Shown in pieces: positions 50,602 to 60,164 of a stretch of 64,000 nucleotides of DNA. Source of the stretch: Anseongella ginsenosidimutans (GTDB lineage Bacteria; Bacteroidota; Bacteroidia; Sphingobacteriales; Sphingobacteriaceae); NCBI RefSeq assembly GCF_008033235.1, contig NZ_CP042432.1, positions 2,356,001 through 2,420,000 on the forward strand, in the 5' to 3' direction. The notes below the pieces were generated by a model. It saw nothing but the letters and a program-made list of their open reading frames with translations, did no database searches and was not told the origin of the DNA. Made by a program: the position numbers and the translations under genes. Every line of letters begins with the position of its first letter. Within the stretch, counting starts at the first letter, position 1.

Positions 50602-51045
50602 ATGACCAAAGGAATCATCAAAACGGAAAAAGGCGATTTGCCGGTAATATTTTATGATAAGGACGCACCGGGTACCGTTGAAAATTTCCTGAAGCTTGCA
50701 CGTTCGGGATACTATGACGGAACCACTTTTCACCGCGTGATCCCCGACTTTGTTATCCAGGGAGGAGATCCGACCGGAACGGGGGCAGGCGGCCCGGGCT
50801 ATTCCATCAAGTGTGAGCTGGACGGCGACAACCAGTACCATGACAGGGGCGTACTTTCCATGGCACATCGCGGAAGGGATACCGGGGGCTCGCAGTTCTT
50901 TATCTGCCACAGCCGGAACAATACCGCACACCTTGACCGCAACCATACTTGTTTTGGAAAAGTGGAGGCAAACCTGGAGGTAATTGACCAGATCAAACAA
51001 GGCGATAAAATACTTTCTATAGAGATCATAGAGGAGGAAGCATGA
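50602..51045 (+). CDS. Cyclophilin-type peptidyl-prolyl isomerase
   Basis: The 147-residue protein has the compact bacterial cyclophilin core: TFHRVIPDFVIQGGDPTGTG (active-site Arg and Gln), GGSQFFICH, and HTCFGKVEANLEVID. No signal peptide, so cytoplasmic. It overlaps the next gene by ATGA and heads a four-gene run whose members are all short and overlapping. A TAATTTAG sequence upstream resembles a -7 element with one mismatch. Confidence 0.94.
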   Translation: MTKGIIKTEKGDLPVIFYDKDAPGTVENFLKLARSGYYDGTTFHRVIPDFVIQGGDPTGTGAGGPGYSIKCELDGDNQYHDRGVLSMAHRGRDTGGSQFFICHSRNNTAHLDRNHTCFGKVEANLEVIDQIKQGDKILSIEIIEEEA

Positions 51046-51473
51046 ATCTGAAAGGAATTGTGTCCGTAACGGGTAAGCCGGGCTTGTATAAGGTGATCGG
51101 TCAGAATAAATCAGGATTCATTCTCGAAACGCTGGATGAGGCCAGGAATAAGCTATTAATCAACCCTAATACACGGATTGCCGCGTTAACGGAAATAACC
51201 ATCTTCGGTTTGGAAGACGACATTCGTTTGCGGGATATTTTTGAAAAGATGGGAGCCCGGGCGAAAGAGCTGCCTGTTCCCGAACCCAAAGCGGATAATA
51301 AGGCCCTCAAGGATTATTTTGAGAAAATATCTCCTGATCACGACAAGGATCGGGTATATGTTTCGGATATAAAAAAGATCGTGAGCTGGTACGGGATCTT
51401 ATCCAGTCTGCCCTTGTGGGAGGAAAAAGAAGAAGCGCCGGAAGCAGAACAAGACGAGGATGGAACCGAGTGA
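51042..51473 (+). CDS. DUF5606 family protein
   Basis: The 143-residue cytoplasmic protein matches DUF5606: MNLKGIVSVTGKPGLYKVIG, then TLDEARNKLLIN, ALTEITIFGLEDDIRLRDIF and SDIKKIVSWYGIL. A variable acidic tail closes it. The family is common in Bacteroidota and has no known function. The start overlaps the cyclophilin stop (ATGA), and the stop overlaps the next gene's GTG start. Confidence 0.85.
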   Translation: MNLKGIVSVTGKPGLYKVIGQNKSGFILETLDEARNKLLINPNTRIAALTEITIFGLEDDIRLRDIFEKMGARAKELPVPEPKADNKALKDYFEKISPDHDKDRVYVSDIKKIVSWYGILSSLPLWEEKEEAPEAEQDEDGTE

Positions 51474-51946
51474 TACCCGCGTTTAAATATACAGGCCTGG
51501 GAGCCGTTCTTTTCTGCTTGCTGCTTAGCGCCTGCGAGGAGAGCGCCTGTGATACCAGTACGCGGACGGCTATCCAGTTAAAGTTTTATTCCCGTACCAC
51601 CGACAGTATTCCAAAGGATACTGTCATTACCCTGGATCTGGAAGGGATCTATGGCATTGGAAGGGAAGACAGCATCCTGTTCGAAGGGGCTTCGGTTTCT
51701 TTAGTTACGCTTCCGCTGCCGCTTGAAGGCGATTCCTGCCAATTCGTAATGGAATTTCCAACCCAAAGCGATACGCTTACGCTTACTTTTGACCGGCAGC
51801 TCCGCTATATTTCAAAAGGCTGTGGTTTTGTCACCTGGTTTACCATCAGGGATGCAACCATTACAGAAAACGCCGTCAGGAATATCAGTATCGTTGAACC
51901 CTCGGTAACTACGTCGAATGAGGAAAATATTAAGCTGTATTTTTAG
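51470..51946 (+). CDS. DUF6452-type lipoprotein
   Basis: The 158-residue protein starts at GTG 51470, overlapping the DUF5606 stop (GTGA). This start places the lipoprotein signal correctly (LGAVLFCLLLSAC; Cys23). The mature part has beta-strand patterns (TAIQLKFYSRTTDSIPKDTV, SVSLVTLPLPLEGDSCQFVM) and two further Cys. It is followed, with a 29-bp overlap, by a DUF6048 gene; DUF6452 and DUF6048 are normally neighbours in Bacteroidota. Probably a periplasmic partner of the DUF6048 barrel. Confidence 0.7.
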   Translation: MIPAFKYTGLGAVLFCLLLSACEESACDTSTRTAIQLKFYSRTTDSIPKDTVITLDLEGIYGIGREDSILFEGASVSLVTLPLPLEGDSCQFVMEFPTQSDTLTLTFDRQLRYISKGCGFVTWFTIRDATITENAVRNISIVEPSVTTSNEENIKLYF

Positions 51947-52631
51947 CTTGCTCCTGTTCTGCGGAGGGCTTTCCGCGCAGGATACGACGGCTACCGTACC
52001 GGCGGATACCGCAGGGACCAGTGAGCCGCCCAAGCCTCGCCGCATAGATACCATTCCCTGGGAGCGGAGCGGCCTGCGGGTGGGCATTGATTTGCTGAAG
52101 CCCATTCTTTCTTTTGTGAACAACCAACCCCAGGGAGCGGAGTTCTCTCTTGATTACGAAGTAAAGAAAAACTATTTCGCCGTTCTGGAAGCCGGATGGC
52201 AGCAGCTGGAGCTGGATGAAGTACGTTATAATTATACCACGAAAGGCATGTTCACCCGCCTGGGCGTTGACTATAATTTTATGAAACGAAGGCAGCCCTT
52301 ATCCGGGGAAATGGCCTTTGTTGGCATCCGATATGGATTCAGTTCTTTCAGCCTGCAGGCGGACAGCGTACTGCTTACAGAGAAATACTGGGGCGACCTC
52401 CTCACCAGCGTTCCCAAAACTACCTTACAGGGCCATTGGGCGGAGCTGCTCCTGGGTGTAAAGGCGGAGATCTCTGAAAACCTCTTCCTTGGCTGGACCA
52501 TCCGGGCCGGATTCCTGGTAGCCGGCGGGGTAACAAAGCGGGAAGTGGTACCTATCAGGGTTCCCGGTTACGGCCGGACGGAAAAAAAGCCTGTTTTCGG
52601 GTTCACTTATTCTGTTTATTACCGGTTTTAA
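51918..52631 (+). CDS. DUF6048-type outer-membrane protein
   Basis: The 237-residue protein has a signal peptide (MRKILSCIFSLLLFCGGLSAQ), a Thr/Pro-rich linker and a small barrel pattern (FSLDYEVKKNYFAVLEAGWQ, FTRLGVDYNFMKR, MAFVGIRYGFSSFSLQ, FGFTYSVYYRF), ending in Phe. This fits DUF6048. It overlaps the DUF6452 gene by 29 bp. Function unknown; the pair is probably an envelope complex. Confidence 0.75.
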   Translation: MRKILSCIFSLLLFCGGLSAQDTTATVPADTAGTSEPPKPRRIDTIPWERSGLRVGIDLLKPILSFVNNQPQGAEFSLDYEVKKNYFAVLEAGWQQLELDEVRYNYTTKGMFTRLGVDYNFMKRRQPLSGEMAFVGIRYGFSSFSLQADSVLLTEKYWGDLLTSVPKTTLQGHWAELLLGVKAEISENLFLGWTIRAGFLVAGGVTKREVVPIRVPGYGRTEKKPVFGFTYSVYYRF

Positions 52632-52728
52632 CTGATTCATACAGTTCCAGCATTCTTGCTCAGGCATTTCTCCTGCCTCTCCCTGATATCGTTCTCTGCC
52701 TGACGGGCAGGCAGCTTTGAAGGAGGAT

Positions 52729-53202
52729 TTACCCGTGATGATAAGGTTCGTTCCTGAGAATGGTGAATGCCCGGTACAGTTGTTCGGTAAAAAACAAGCG
52801 GATCATTTGATGGGAAAAGGTCATTTTGGAGAGGCTGATCTGTTCGTGAGCCTTTTCATAAACGGCCGGTGAAAAACCATAAGGCCCGCCGATTACAAAG
52901 ACCAATTGCTGTACGCTCTTATTCATGGCTGCGTTCAGGTAAGCGGCAAATTCTTCCGAAGAAAAATGCTTTCCTTTTTCGTCCAGTAAAACTATCCGGT
53001 CATTAGGCTGAAAACTATCCAGCAGGGCAGTTCCTTCCTTTTCTTTTTGCTGCTGTTCCGTGAGATTACGGGTATTTTTCAGAGCGGGAAGTGTCAGGGT
53101 TTGAAAAGAGATATAATGCTTCAGCCGCTTTTCAAACAGTTCGACTCCTTCCCGGAGGAATTTTTCTTCGGTTTTGCCGGCCTGTATCAGTTTGATCCTC
53201 AT
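52729..53202 (-). CDS. rlmH: 23S rRNA (pseudouridine1915-N3)-methyltransferase
   Basis: RlmH methylates pseudouridine 1915 in helix 69 of 23S rRNA. The 157-residue SPOUT-fold protein has MRIKLIQAGKTEEKF, the SAM-binding knot (FVIGGPYGFSPAVYEKA) and the signature end (SHQMIRLFFTEQLYRAFTIL, then NEPYHHG). Complete length. It lies 22 bp after acnA on the same strand. Confidence 0.96.
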   Translation of the reverse strand: MRIKLIQAGKTEEKFLREGVELFEKRLKHYISFQTLTLPALKNTRNLTEQQQKEKEGTALLDSFQPNDRIVLLDEKGKHFSSEEFAAYLNAAMNKSVQQLVFVIGGPYGFSPAVYEKAHEQISLSKMTFSHQMIRLFFTEQLYRAFTILRNEPYHHG

Positions 53203-53224
53203 GAGCGCCGGTTAATTCCTGCTA

Positions 53225-55486
53225 TTATTGCTTCTGCTTGATCAGGTTCAACGCAGAGCCTGCCTTGAACCATTCGATCTGCTGCTCATTATATGTATGA
53301 TTTACAGGAAACTCGTCCTTGCTGCCGTCGCGGTGATTCAATATCACGGTCAGCTGCTTGTTGGGAGCGAAGTCAGTAAGGCCGGTAATATCAATGGTAT
53401 CATCTTCCTGAACTTTGTCATAATCGGCAGGGTCGCTGAACGTAATGGCCAGCATACCCTGTTTTTTCAGGTTGGTCTCGTGAATGCGGGCGAAAGACTT
53501 TACAAGGATCGCCAGTACGCCAAGATGGCGGGGTTCCATGGCAGCATGTTCACGGGAAGAGCCTTCGCCGTAATTTTCATCGCCAACTACTACCGTTCCC
53601 ACGCCTGCTGCTTTATAAGCCCGCTGCACGGCCGGCACGGGGCCGTATTCACCGGTCAGCTGATTTTTTACGCTGTCGGACTTTTCGTTGAAGAAGTTAA
53701 TGGCTCCTATGAGCATATTGTTGGAAATATTATCCAGGTGCCCGCGATATTTCAACCAGGGGCCAGCCATAGAAATATGGTCCGTAGTACATTTGCCTTT
53801 TGCCTTGATCAGCAGCTTCAACCCGTTGAGATCCGTGCCTTTCCATGGCTTAAAGCCTTCCAGTAACTGCAGACGGTCGGAATCAGGCTTTACTGCCACT
53901 TCCTGGCCGCTGCCATCGGCGGCAGGCGCCACGTAACCGTTGTCTTCCACCGCGAATCCTTTCGCCGGAAATTCGATGCCCTGCGGCTCGTCGAGTTTCA
54001 CCTGTTCTCCATTCTCATTTACGAGGGTATCCGTAATTGGATTGAAAGTGAGGTCGCCGGCAATGGCCAGGGCGGTTACAATTTCAGGGGAAGCTACGAA
54101 AGCGTGGGTATTCGGATTGCCGTCATTCCTTTTGGCAAAATTCCTGTTAAAGGAGGTAATGATTGAATTCTTGCGATCGGGGTCGTCTGAGTGGCGCGCC
54201 CACTGCCCGATGCAGGGGCCGCAGGCATTGGCCAGTACTACGCCGCCCATTTCCTTGAAGATATCGAGGAATCCATCCCGGTCAACGGTATAACGCACCA
54301 TTTCGGAGCCAGGAGTGACGGTATATTCGGACCTTACCTTCAGGTTTTTACTTACGGCCTGTTTTGCTACGGATGCAGCGCGGCTGATATCTTCATAGGA
54401 AGAATTGGTGCAGGAACCAATCAGCCCGACTTCCAGCTTTGCAGGCCAGTTATGTTCTTTGACTACCTGGGCTAGCTTGGAAATAGGCCAGGCAAGATCC
54501 GGGGTAAAAGGCCCGTTGACATGCGGTTCCAATTCCGAAAGGTCGATCTCAATCACCTGGTCGAAATAATTTTCCGGATTGGCATATACCTCGGGATCGC
54601 CGGTCAGGTGTTCCGCAATGCCTTCAGCCAGGGAAGCAATGTCTGCCCGGTCGGTGGCGCGCAGGTAATCGGCCATACGTGAATCGTAGCTGAAAATAGA
54701 GGTAGTGGCGCCTACTTCCGCGCCCATATTGCAAATGGTGCCTTTCCCGGTAGCGGAAAGCGATTCTGCGCCTTCTCCGAAATATTCTATAATAGCGCCG
54801 GTTCCACCCTTTACGGTGAGAATGCCGGCCACTTTCAGGATCACGTCTTTGGCGGAAGTCCATCCGTTCATTTTCCCGGTGAGCTTAATGCCGATCAGCC
54901 TGGGGAATTTAAGTTCCCAGGGCATTCCTGCCATCACGTCGCAGGCGTCTGCTCCGCCAACACCAATGGCCACCATGCCCAGGCCTCCCGCGTTGGGAGT
55001 ATGGGAGTCCGTCCCGATCATCATTCCGCCAGGGAAAGCATAATTCTCCAGGACAACCTGGTGAATGATGCCGCCGCCCGGTTTCCAGAATCCGATCCCG
55101 TATTTCCGGGAAACCGAAGAAAGGAAATCATAAACTTCCCTGTTGGTATCAATGGCCCTGTTAAGGTCTTCCTGCGCCCCTGTTTTAGCCTGGATCAGGT
55201 GATCGCAATGCACCGTAGAAGGTACGGCCACCCGCGGCTTGCCGGCCTGCATGAACTGAAGCAGCGCCATTTGCGCGGTAGCGTCCTGCATAGCAACGCG
55301 GTCGGGAGCGAAATTGACATAGGAGTTGCCCCTTGCAAACGCTTCGCCGGGTAACTCATCGGAAAGGTGTGCGTAAAGGATCTTTTCAGTAAGGGTCAGG
55401 GGTCGGTTTACCAGGTTCCTGGCCGCGGCAATCCTGCCGGGAAGTTCCTCGTATACCTTTTTAATCATCGCTATGTCAAAGGCCAT
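53225..55486 (-). CDS. acnA: Aconitate hydratase
   Basis: Aconitase isomerises citrate to isocitrate in the TCA cycle. The 753-residue protein has the [4Fe-4S] ligands in [10 protein letters not shown] and [10 protein letters not shown] and the active-site [15 protein letters not shown] stretch. [20 protein letters not shown] is in the first half. Length and sequence fit the mitochondrial-type aconitase widespread in Bacteroidota. A divergent TTTT-rich leader precedes it. Confidence 0.96.
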   Translation of the reverse strand: MAFDIAMIKKVYEELPGRIAAARNLVNRPLTLTEKILYAHLSDELPGEAFARGNSYVNFAPDRVAMQDATAQMALLQFMQAGKPRVAVPSTVHCDHLIQAKTGAQEDLNRAIDTNREVYDFLSSVSRKYGIGFWKPGGGIIHQVVLENYAFPGGMMIGTDSHTPNAGGLGMVAIGVGGADACDVMAGMPWELKFPRLIGIKLTGKMNGWTSAKDVILKVAGILTVKGGTGAIIEYFGEGAESLSATGKGTICNMGAEVGATTSIFSYDSRMADYLRATDRADIASLAEGIAEHLTGDPEVYANPENYFDQVIEIDLSELEPHVNGPFTPDLAWPISKLAQVVKEHNWPAKLEVGLIGSCTNSSYEDISRAASVAKQAVSKNLKVRSEYTVTPGSEMVRYTVDRDGFLDIFKEMGGVVLANACGPCIGQWARHSDDPDRKNSIITSFNRNFAKRNDGNPNTHAFVASPEIVTALAIAGDLTFNPITDTLVNENGEQVKLDEPQGIEFPAKGFAVEDNGYVAPAADGSGQEVAVKPDSDRLQLLEGFKPWKGTDLNGLKLLIKAKGKCTTDHISMAGPWLKYRGHLDNISNNMLIGAINFFNEKSDSVKNQLTGEYGPVPAVQRAYKAAGVGTVVVGDENYGEGSSREHAAMEPRHLGVLAILVKSFARIHETNLKKQGMLAITFSDPADYDKVQEDDTIDITGLTDFAPNKQLTVILNHRDGSKDEFPVNHTYNEQQIEWFKAGSALNLIKQKQ

Positions 55487-55646
55487 TTTACAGTAATTTT
55501 ATTATTGCTCTATTTGGGTTGCGAATTTATCAAAAAATTGGATTTAAGGCCCTACTGAAAGCATTTTTTCACTTATTTGGAAGATTTCTAAATTGATAAC
55601 GGGAAAGCACCGGGTTTGTTTTGGCTTGCCCGGGCTCGCTCAGGCC

Positions 55647-55688
55647 GATTTTCAGGATCCCGGCCGCTTCGCGCCCGCCCTGAAAATC
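55647..55688. terminator. Hairpin downstream of the DUF2752 gene
   Basis: GATTTTCAGG (55647-55656) and CCTGAAAATC (55679-55688) form a perfect 10-bp stem with a GC-rich loop, about 80 bp past the DUF2752 stop. There is no T tract. Nothing else is recognisable in 55487-55765. Confidence 0.5.
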
Positions 55689-55765
55689 GAAGTTCGCCCG
55701 CGCGGGTAAGCTGAAACCTGTATGGCAGGCAAGAGGGGCTTATGGAGGCGGCCGCAGGTTTATAA

Positions 55766-56143
55766 TTAAAACGGGTAAAAGGAAACGTTGCGGAGCATCC
55801 AGTAGAGAATCACGATGACCAGGACTATCCAGGGCGCATGGGGATGCCGCAGGGGGCCTTTCCCGGCCAGGCGGTCATATACCAGGAAAAGAATTGCAGT
55901 AAACGCCAGGGGATTAAAGCGAAATGCATCCGCAAAATGCAGGTGCAGCAGTGCATGAAGGGCTCTTTGGGAACCGCAGCCAGGGCATTCCAGTCCTGTG
56001 AACTTTTTAACGGGACAGGGAGGGAAAAAGCCGGCCATGGAAGGGTCGAAAGCGAAATAGAGGCCTAACGCGATTACCGCGCCGGCGCCAAATAGCAGCT
56101 TTGCCCAGCGTTTAGGGAGGGCTATTTTTAAAATTGACTCCAC
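55766..56143 (-). CDS. DUF2752 membrane protein
   Basis: The 125-residue protein matches DUF2752: CPVKKFTGLECPGCGSQRAL (Cys pairs), HFADAFRFNPLAF, then a TM and a terminal RNVSFYPF. Three transmembrane helices are likely. GTG 56143 is chosen as start: GGAG lies 5 bp upstream, and longer frames run against the CD225 gene in another frame. The start overlaps CD225 by 16 bp. The CD225-DUF2752 pair is recurrent in Bacteroidota; function unknown. Confidence 0.75.
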   Translation of the reverse strand: MESILKIALPKRWAKLLFGAGAVIALGLYFAFDPSMAGFFPPCPVKKFTGLECPGCGSQRALHALLHLHFADAFRFNPLAFTAILFLVYDRLAGKGPLRHPHAPWIVLVIVILYWMLRNVSFYPF

Positions 56144-56439
56144 ATGGCTCCGAATCCGAGAATAACGAAAAACAGCACATAGAGGACAATACCGGCAATG
56201 CCTACGAAAAACCCGATCTTCGTCCATTTACCCGCCTGACGGGAACTTTCAAGCGCGTCAGGGTAATTTCCTGCATCGTACTTGCTGTTAACGCCAGCCG
56301 CATAAATGATCCCCACGATCCCAAATGGAAGACAGCAAAGCACCGTGACCAGGATGGACTCCACCAGCCAGTTTTTTGGGCGGGCGGGCGGAGGTGTGGG
56401 ATTATCAGGTGCCTGGTTAGTTAGGTTTATCTCGTCCAT
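56128..56439 (-). CDS. CD225/dispanin-family membrane protein
   Basis: The 103-residue protein has a Pro-rich N-terminus, then the CD225 region: ILVTVLCCLPFGIVGIIYAAGVNSKY (partly), GNYPDALESSRQAGKW and a second TM (IGFFVGIAGIVLYVLFFVIL). In animals CD225 proteins are the IFITM membrane-fusion inhibitors; bacterial members are uncharacterised. It overlaps a DUF2752 gene. Confidence 0.88.
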   Translation of the reverse strand: MDEINLTNQAPDNPTPPPARPKNWLVESILVTVLCCLPFGIVGIIYAAGVNSKYDAGNYPDALESSRQAGKWTKIGFFVGIAGIVLYVLFFVILGFGAMWSQF

Positions 56440-56475
56440 GTTTCTTATGATTGAAAAACTAAGATAGAAAAAAAA

Positions 56476-57138
56476 TCAAAACTTTAATTTCTTTAGCTGT
56501 ATCCCTTTCTCTTTCCAATGGGCAAGGGCCCGCGGGAGCGCAAACCGCAGTCTTTTTTCTGCTTTTATACTATCGTGAAATACGACGATGGAACCGTTTT
56601 CGGCATATGCTAACACGTTTTTGAGGCATTTTTCAGGAGAAAGCCCGGGGTCGAAGTCGCCGCTGAGGACGTCCCACATAATGATGTTCGCCGGAAACGG
56701 GGCGGCAATATTGCCGCCCGGGGGCGGAATGAGGGCTGCTTGCCGCAGTTCCTTGATCTGGCTGCGTTTAATGCGGCCGTAGGGTGGGCGGAACAGGTTT
56801 GATTTTACGAATCCGGCGCATTTGCCGATGTTTTCCAGGTAAACCTGGTCGGGAGTTTTCCAGCCCTTCAGGTGGTTAAAGGTATGGTTGCCCACAGCAT
56901 GGCCTTCCTCCAATACTTCCCGGTAAATTTCGGAATGCTTTCTGACGTTGTCACCAATACAAAAAAAGGTGGCTTTCGCTTCATATTGTTTCAGAGTTTC
57001 CAGCACCCAGGGAGTTACCCCTGGGATGGGGCCGTCATCAAAGGTAAGGTAGACCACCTTTTCATCCCGCGGCATATTCCAGATGAGCGAAGTGGGGTAA
57101 AGCTTTTTTAACAGGTATGGTGTTTTTACCAGGTACAT
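56476..57138 (-). CDS. Polysaccharide deacetylase (NodB homology domain)
   Basis: The 220-residue protein has the five NodB motifs: TFDDGP (32-37), HTFNH (H85, H89), RPPYGR, WDVLSGDFD and IVVFHDS. The metal-binding Asp-His-His triad is intact, so it probably N-deacetylates peptidoglycan or another surface glycan. It has no clear signal peptide. It starts 15 bp after the NtrY-like kinase gene on the same strand, so it may be regulated with it. Confidence 0.92.
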   Translation of the reverse strand: MYLVKTPYLLKKLYPTSLIWNMPRDEKVVYLTFDDGPIPGVTPWVLETLKQYEAKATFFCIGDNVRKHSEIYREVLEEGHAVGNHTFNHLKGWKTPDQVYLENIGKCAGFVKSNLFRPPYGRIKRSQIKELRQAALIPPPGGNIAAPFPANIIMWDVLSGDFDPGLSPEKCLKNVLAYAENGSIVVFHDSIKAEKRLRFALPRALAHWKEKGIQLKKLKF

Positions 57139-57153
57139 TTGAGAGGCATTATT

Positions 57154-58509
57154 TCACTGTTCAAGTATAATAGAGAATGTACTTCCTTTATCCGCGACGG
57201 AATGCGCCCGTAACTGCCCTCCGTGCAATTGGATGATCTGCCTGGAAAGACTGAGCCCGATTCCTGAGCCCTTCTTTTTCGTAGTGAAAAACGGGATAAA
57301 TATATTTTCCATGGCTTCGGCTTCAATTCCGGGGCCGTTATCGCTTATTTCAAGGATCACCTGCTGCTGGTTACGGAAAGCTTTCAGCGAAATGACGCCA
57401 TCCGGAGTTTCCAAAAGAGCATCCCGGGCGTTTTTGATCAGGTTAATAAGCACCATATGCAGCTGTTCGCCGTCGGCCGTGATCTCCAGGTCGCCGGGCT
57501 GCACCTTGCTTCTGAGCTGAATGCCTTCCTGTTTCAGGTCGGGATCCATTAACTGGGTGACCGAGTGAATGATGTCCTTTACGCGAATGGTTGAAAAATG
57601 CGGTTTAGGCAGGCTGGTATAGTCCCGGTAGGCATTTACAAAGTTCATGATGCCCCGGCTCCTGTTTTCTACGGTTTGCAGGGCTTCCCGGAGATCCGCC
57701 GTTGCGTTTTCTGGAAGTCGATAAGTTTGAAGGTCATTTTCAACGATTTCCTTCATGGTGCCTATAAGCGAAACGATAGGGGTAATGGAATTCATGATCT
57801 CATGACGGAGGATGCGCGCCAGGTTTTGCCAGGCTTCCAGCTCCTTATCCTGAAGTTCGGAATGAATATTTTGGAGAGATACCAGTTTGATCAGTTTTCC
57901 CTGAAGGCGCAGTCCTGTGGCGCTGACCGAAAGCTGAAGGTTCTGGGACATAGGATAAAGGGATTTGCTTCCGGAGGGGAGGCGCCAGAACAAATTGGCC
58001 AGCCCGTCATGTGAATTTTCCAGTTCGGCGATATTCCTGAGCCGGTAGATCCCCAGCAGCCGGAATGCGGCAGGGTTGATAAGTTCTACCTTGCCGCTGC
58101 TGTCAAACGACAATACCCCGATATTAATTTGCTGGACAATCGTGTCAATGTATTTTAGGTTCGCTTCTTTTTCGGCCCGGGCTTCCCGGAAAGCTTCGAG
58201 GACCTGGTTGAATTGCCGGTTCAGATCCCGGAAACTTTTGCCTAGTTTATTATCGGAAGAAAAGCGAATGGAGAAATCGGAATAGTGGATGGATTCCAGG
58301 AAAAGCGCCAGTTTGCGGTTCACCCGGGTAATATAATGGTGAAGGCTGTAGCACTGCCACAAAGTTAACAGAAAGGGTATTATCAAAAGCAGCAGGCGGA
58401 AGGAACCGTTTACCTGGCGCTGCATCAACGCCCAGCAAAACAAACCTATCCCGGCTGCAATACCCAGTATTCGCAGGAAAAGAGAAATGCTGAAGCGCTC
58501 AAATGCCAT
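57154..58509 (-). CDS. NtrY-like sensor histidine kinase
   Basis: The 451-residue kinase has two N-terminal transmembrane helices (about 8-29 and 37-56) with almost no periplasmic loop. A HAMP-like linker, a PAS domain (about 118-215), a DHp helix with H236 (RHEIMNSITP) and a CATP domain (LINLIKNARDAL; DNGPGIEAEAM; GSGIGLSLSRQIIQLHGG) follow. Lack of a sensor loop suggests it detects membrane or cytoplasmic signals. It overlaps the sigma-54 activator gene by 11 bp. Confidence 0.93.
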   Translation of the reverse strand: MAFERFSISLFLRILGIAAGIGLFCWALMQRQVNGSFRLLLLIIPFLLTLWQCYSLHHYITRVNRKLALFLESIHYSDFSIRFSSDNKLGKSFRDLNRQFNQVLEAFREARAEKEANLKYIDTIVQQINIGVLSFDSSGKVELINPAAFRLLGIYRLRNIAELENSHDGLANLFWRLPSGSKSLYPMSQNLQLSVSATGLRLQGKLIKLVSLQNIHSELQDKELEAWQNLARILRHEIMNSITPIVSLIGTMKEIVENDLQTYRLPENATADLREALQTVENRSRGIMNFVNAYRDYTSLPKPHFSTIRVKDIIHSVTQLMDPDLKQEGIQLRSKVQPGDLEITADGEQLHMVLINLIKNARDALLETPDGVISLKAFRNQQQVILEISDNGPGIEAEAMENIFIPFFTTKKKGSGIGLSLSRQIIQLHGGQLRAHSVADKGSTFSIILEQ

Positions 58510-59848
58510 ATTTTTCTATTCTCCGGTATAATGCGGCCCGGCTCAGCCCTAGTTTACGCGCTGCTTCGGTAATGCTCCCGTTAAATTCGCGAAGGGCTTT
58601 CCTGATCAGTTCCCGTTCGGTTTCTTCCAGGTTGAAACCGGTATCGGCGTCTTTGCTGAAAGAACTGTTCTTTTTAAACACATGCTCCGGCTGTAAAAGG
58701 TCCGATTGTGCCAGGATAACCGCCCGTTCGATTGCGTGCTGCAATTCCCGTACGTTTCCCGGCCAGGGGTAGCGCATCAGCTGGCTCACCAGGGAGTCGC
58801 TGAGACGGCGGACTTCCCGCTTATATTTATCCCGGTATTGCTCCAGGAAATGCTGCGCAAGGAGTACGATGTCTTCCCGCCGCTCGCGTAAAGGCGGAAG
58901 CTGTATTTCAATCGTGTTGATCCTGTAGAGCAGGTCCTGCCGGAAGCTCCCCTCGTCCACCATTTTTTCCAAATCCCGGTTGCTGGCGCAAATCAACCGT
59001 ACATTCAGCGACCGCTGTTTATTGGAGCCCACAGGTACCACCACCCGGCTTTGCAGTACATTCAATAATTTAGCTTGCGCCGGCAGGGACAGGTTACTGA
59101 TTTCGTCCAGGAAAATAGTGCCTTTGTCTGCTTCTTCAAATCGTCCCTTGCGGTCCGCCCGTGCATCAGTAAAGGCGCCTTTAACATGTCCGAACAGTTC
59201 ACTTTCAAACAATGTTTCGGGAATGGCTCCCATATCAGCCGGTACAAAAGGCTGGTTGCTCCTTGCCGATAACTGATGGATATACCTGGCCAGCAGGTCT
59301 TTCCCCGTACCGTTTTCTCCCAGGATCAATACATTCGCATCGGTCCCCGCGATTTTTGCCGCCGTTTCCAGCAAAGCTTGCATCAGGGGGCTCTCGCCGA
59401 TTATAGGACTCGGCAGATCTTTTTTGTCTTCCGGCCCGGGTTCCTCTTTTTTCGGTTCAGGAACTGATTCTTTCATGGCTGACCGGACAGTAGCCAGCAG
59501 CTTATCGTTCTCCCAGGGTTTGAGGACAAAATCCGCCGCTCCTGCTTTTATGGCCCTGACCGCCATCTCCACATCGCCATAGGCGGTAAAAAGAATGACC
59601 ACAGCCTGGGGATTAAGATCAAGAATGCGGTCCAGCCAAAGAAATCCTTCTTTCCCGCTGCTGCGGTCGCGGGTGAAGTTCATGTCCAGCAGGATCACAT
59701 CGTATTGGTTATTGTTAAGCAGGTAAGGTATCTGCTGCGGGTTGCGTTCCCCCTCAACTTTGGCGAAATGTCTTTTTAGAAGCAATTGGGCGGCCCTGAG
59801 TACGTCCCAATCATCATCGATAATTAAAATAGTTCCTGTATGCGGCAT
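58499..59848 (-). CDS. NtrC-family sigma-54-dependent response regulator
   Basis: The 449-residue activator has a receiver domain (phospho-acceptor D55, LLDMNF). An AAA+ sigma-54 interaction domain follows: Walker A GENGTGKD 177-184, loop GAFTDA 224-229 where most have GAFTGA, Walker B TIFLDE 244-249. A Fis-type helix-turn-helix (SITEAARKLGLSRAALYRRI) ends it. GAFTDA is a tolerated variant in many activators. It diverges from the HlyD gene across a 316-bp interval with palindromes and a sigma-54-like promoter. Confidence 0.95.
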   Translation of the reverse strand: MPHTGTILIIDDDWDVLRAAQLLLKRHFAKVEGERNPQQIPYLLNNNQYDVILLDMNFTRDRSSGKEGFLWLDRILDLNPQAVVILFTAYGDVEMAVRAIKAGAADFVLKPWENDKLLATVRSAMKESVPEPKKEEPGPEDKKDLPSPIIGESPLMQALLETAAKIAGTDANVLILGENGTGKDLLARYIHQLSARSNQPFVPADMGAIPETLFESELFGHVKGAFTDARADRKGRFEEADKGTIFLDEISNLSLPAQAKLLNVLQSRVVVPVGSNKQRSLNVRLICASNRDLEKMVDEGSFRQDLLYRINTIEIQLPPLRERREDIVLLAQHFLEQYRDKYKREVRRLSDSLVSQLMRYPWPGNVRELQHAIERAVILAQSDLLQPEHVFKKNSSFSKDADTGFNLEETERELIRKALREFNGSITEAARKLGLSRAALYRRIEKYGI

Positions 59849-59959
59849 CCGGATAAATTTATGATCGTACCGGGGCTTCTTGCCCCTCCTTGTTTTTGAG
59901 CCTCCTGCAGCAAATATTGCTCCTTATGCTAAAACTCCTTTCTCCCTGTTATATGCGGG

Positions 59960-59989
59960 CATTTCCGGCTGCCGGAATGTCCGGAAATG
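59960..59989. promoter_or_regulatory. Nested palindrome, candidate enhancer site of the sigma-54 activator
   Basis: CATTTCCGG (59960-59968) pairs with CCGGAAATG (59981-59989). Inside it TTCCGG-CTG-CCGGAA (59963-59977) is also palindromic. Half-sites TTCCGG/CCGGAA thus occur three times in 30 bp. The site lies 110 bp from the NtrC-type gene start and about 80-100 bp upstream of the sigma-54-like promoter. Confidence 0.6.
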
Positions 59990-60064
59990 AACAATGCGTG
60001 TCCGTAAGCGAACGTTTTCAGGGATAAAAATACTGAAAAATTCTGTTCAACAGCCGTTTTGGGT

Positions 60065-60084
60065 TCTGGCACGGCGATTGGCTG
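60065..60084 (+). promoter_or_regulatory. Sigma-54-like promoter of the efflux operon
   Basis: tctggcacggcgattggctg resembles TGGCAC-N5-TTGC. The -24 box is perfect, but the -12 box reads TTGGC, so GG to GC spacing is one base longer than the consensus. It lies about 80 bp before ATG 60165 and inside an imperfect CAGCC/GGCTG inverted repeat. Confidence 0.45.
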
Positions 60085-60164
60085 TATGGATGAGCCGGCG
60101 AAAAGCAGGCCCTGATGTGGCAATAACAAAAATAACGGCCACACTTGCACAAGCGGATAAGATC

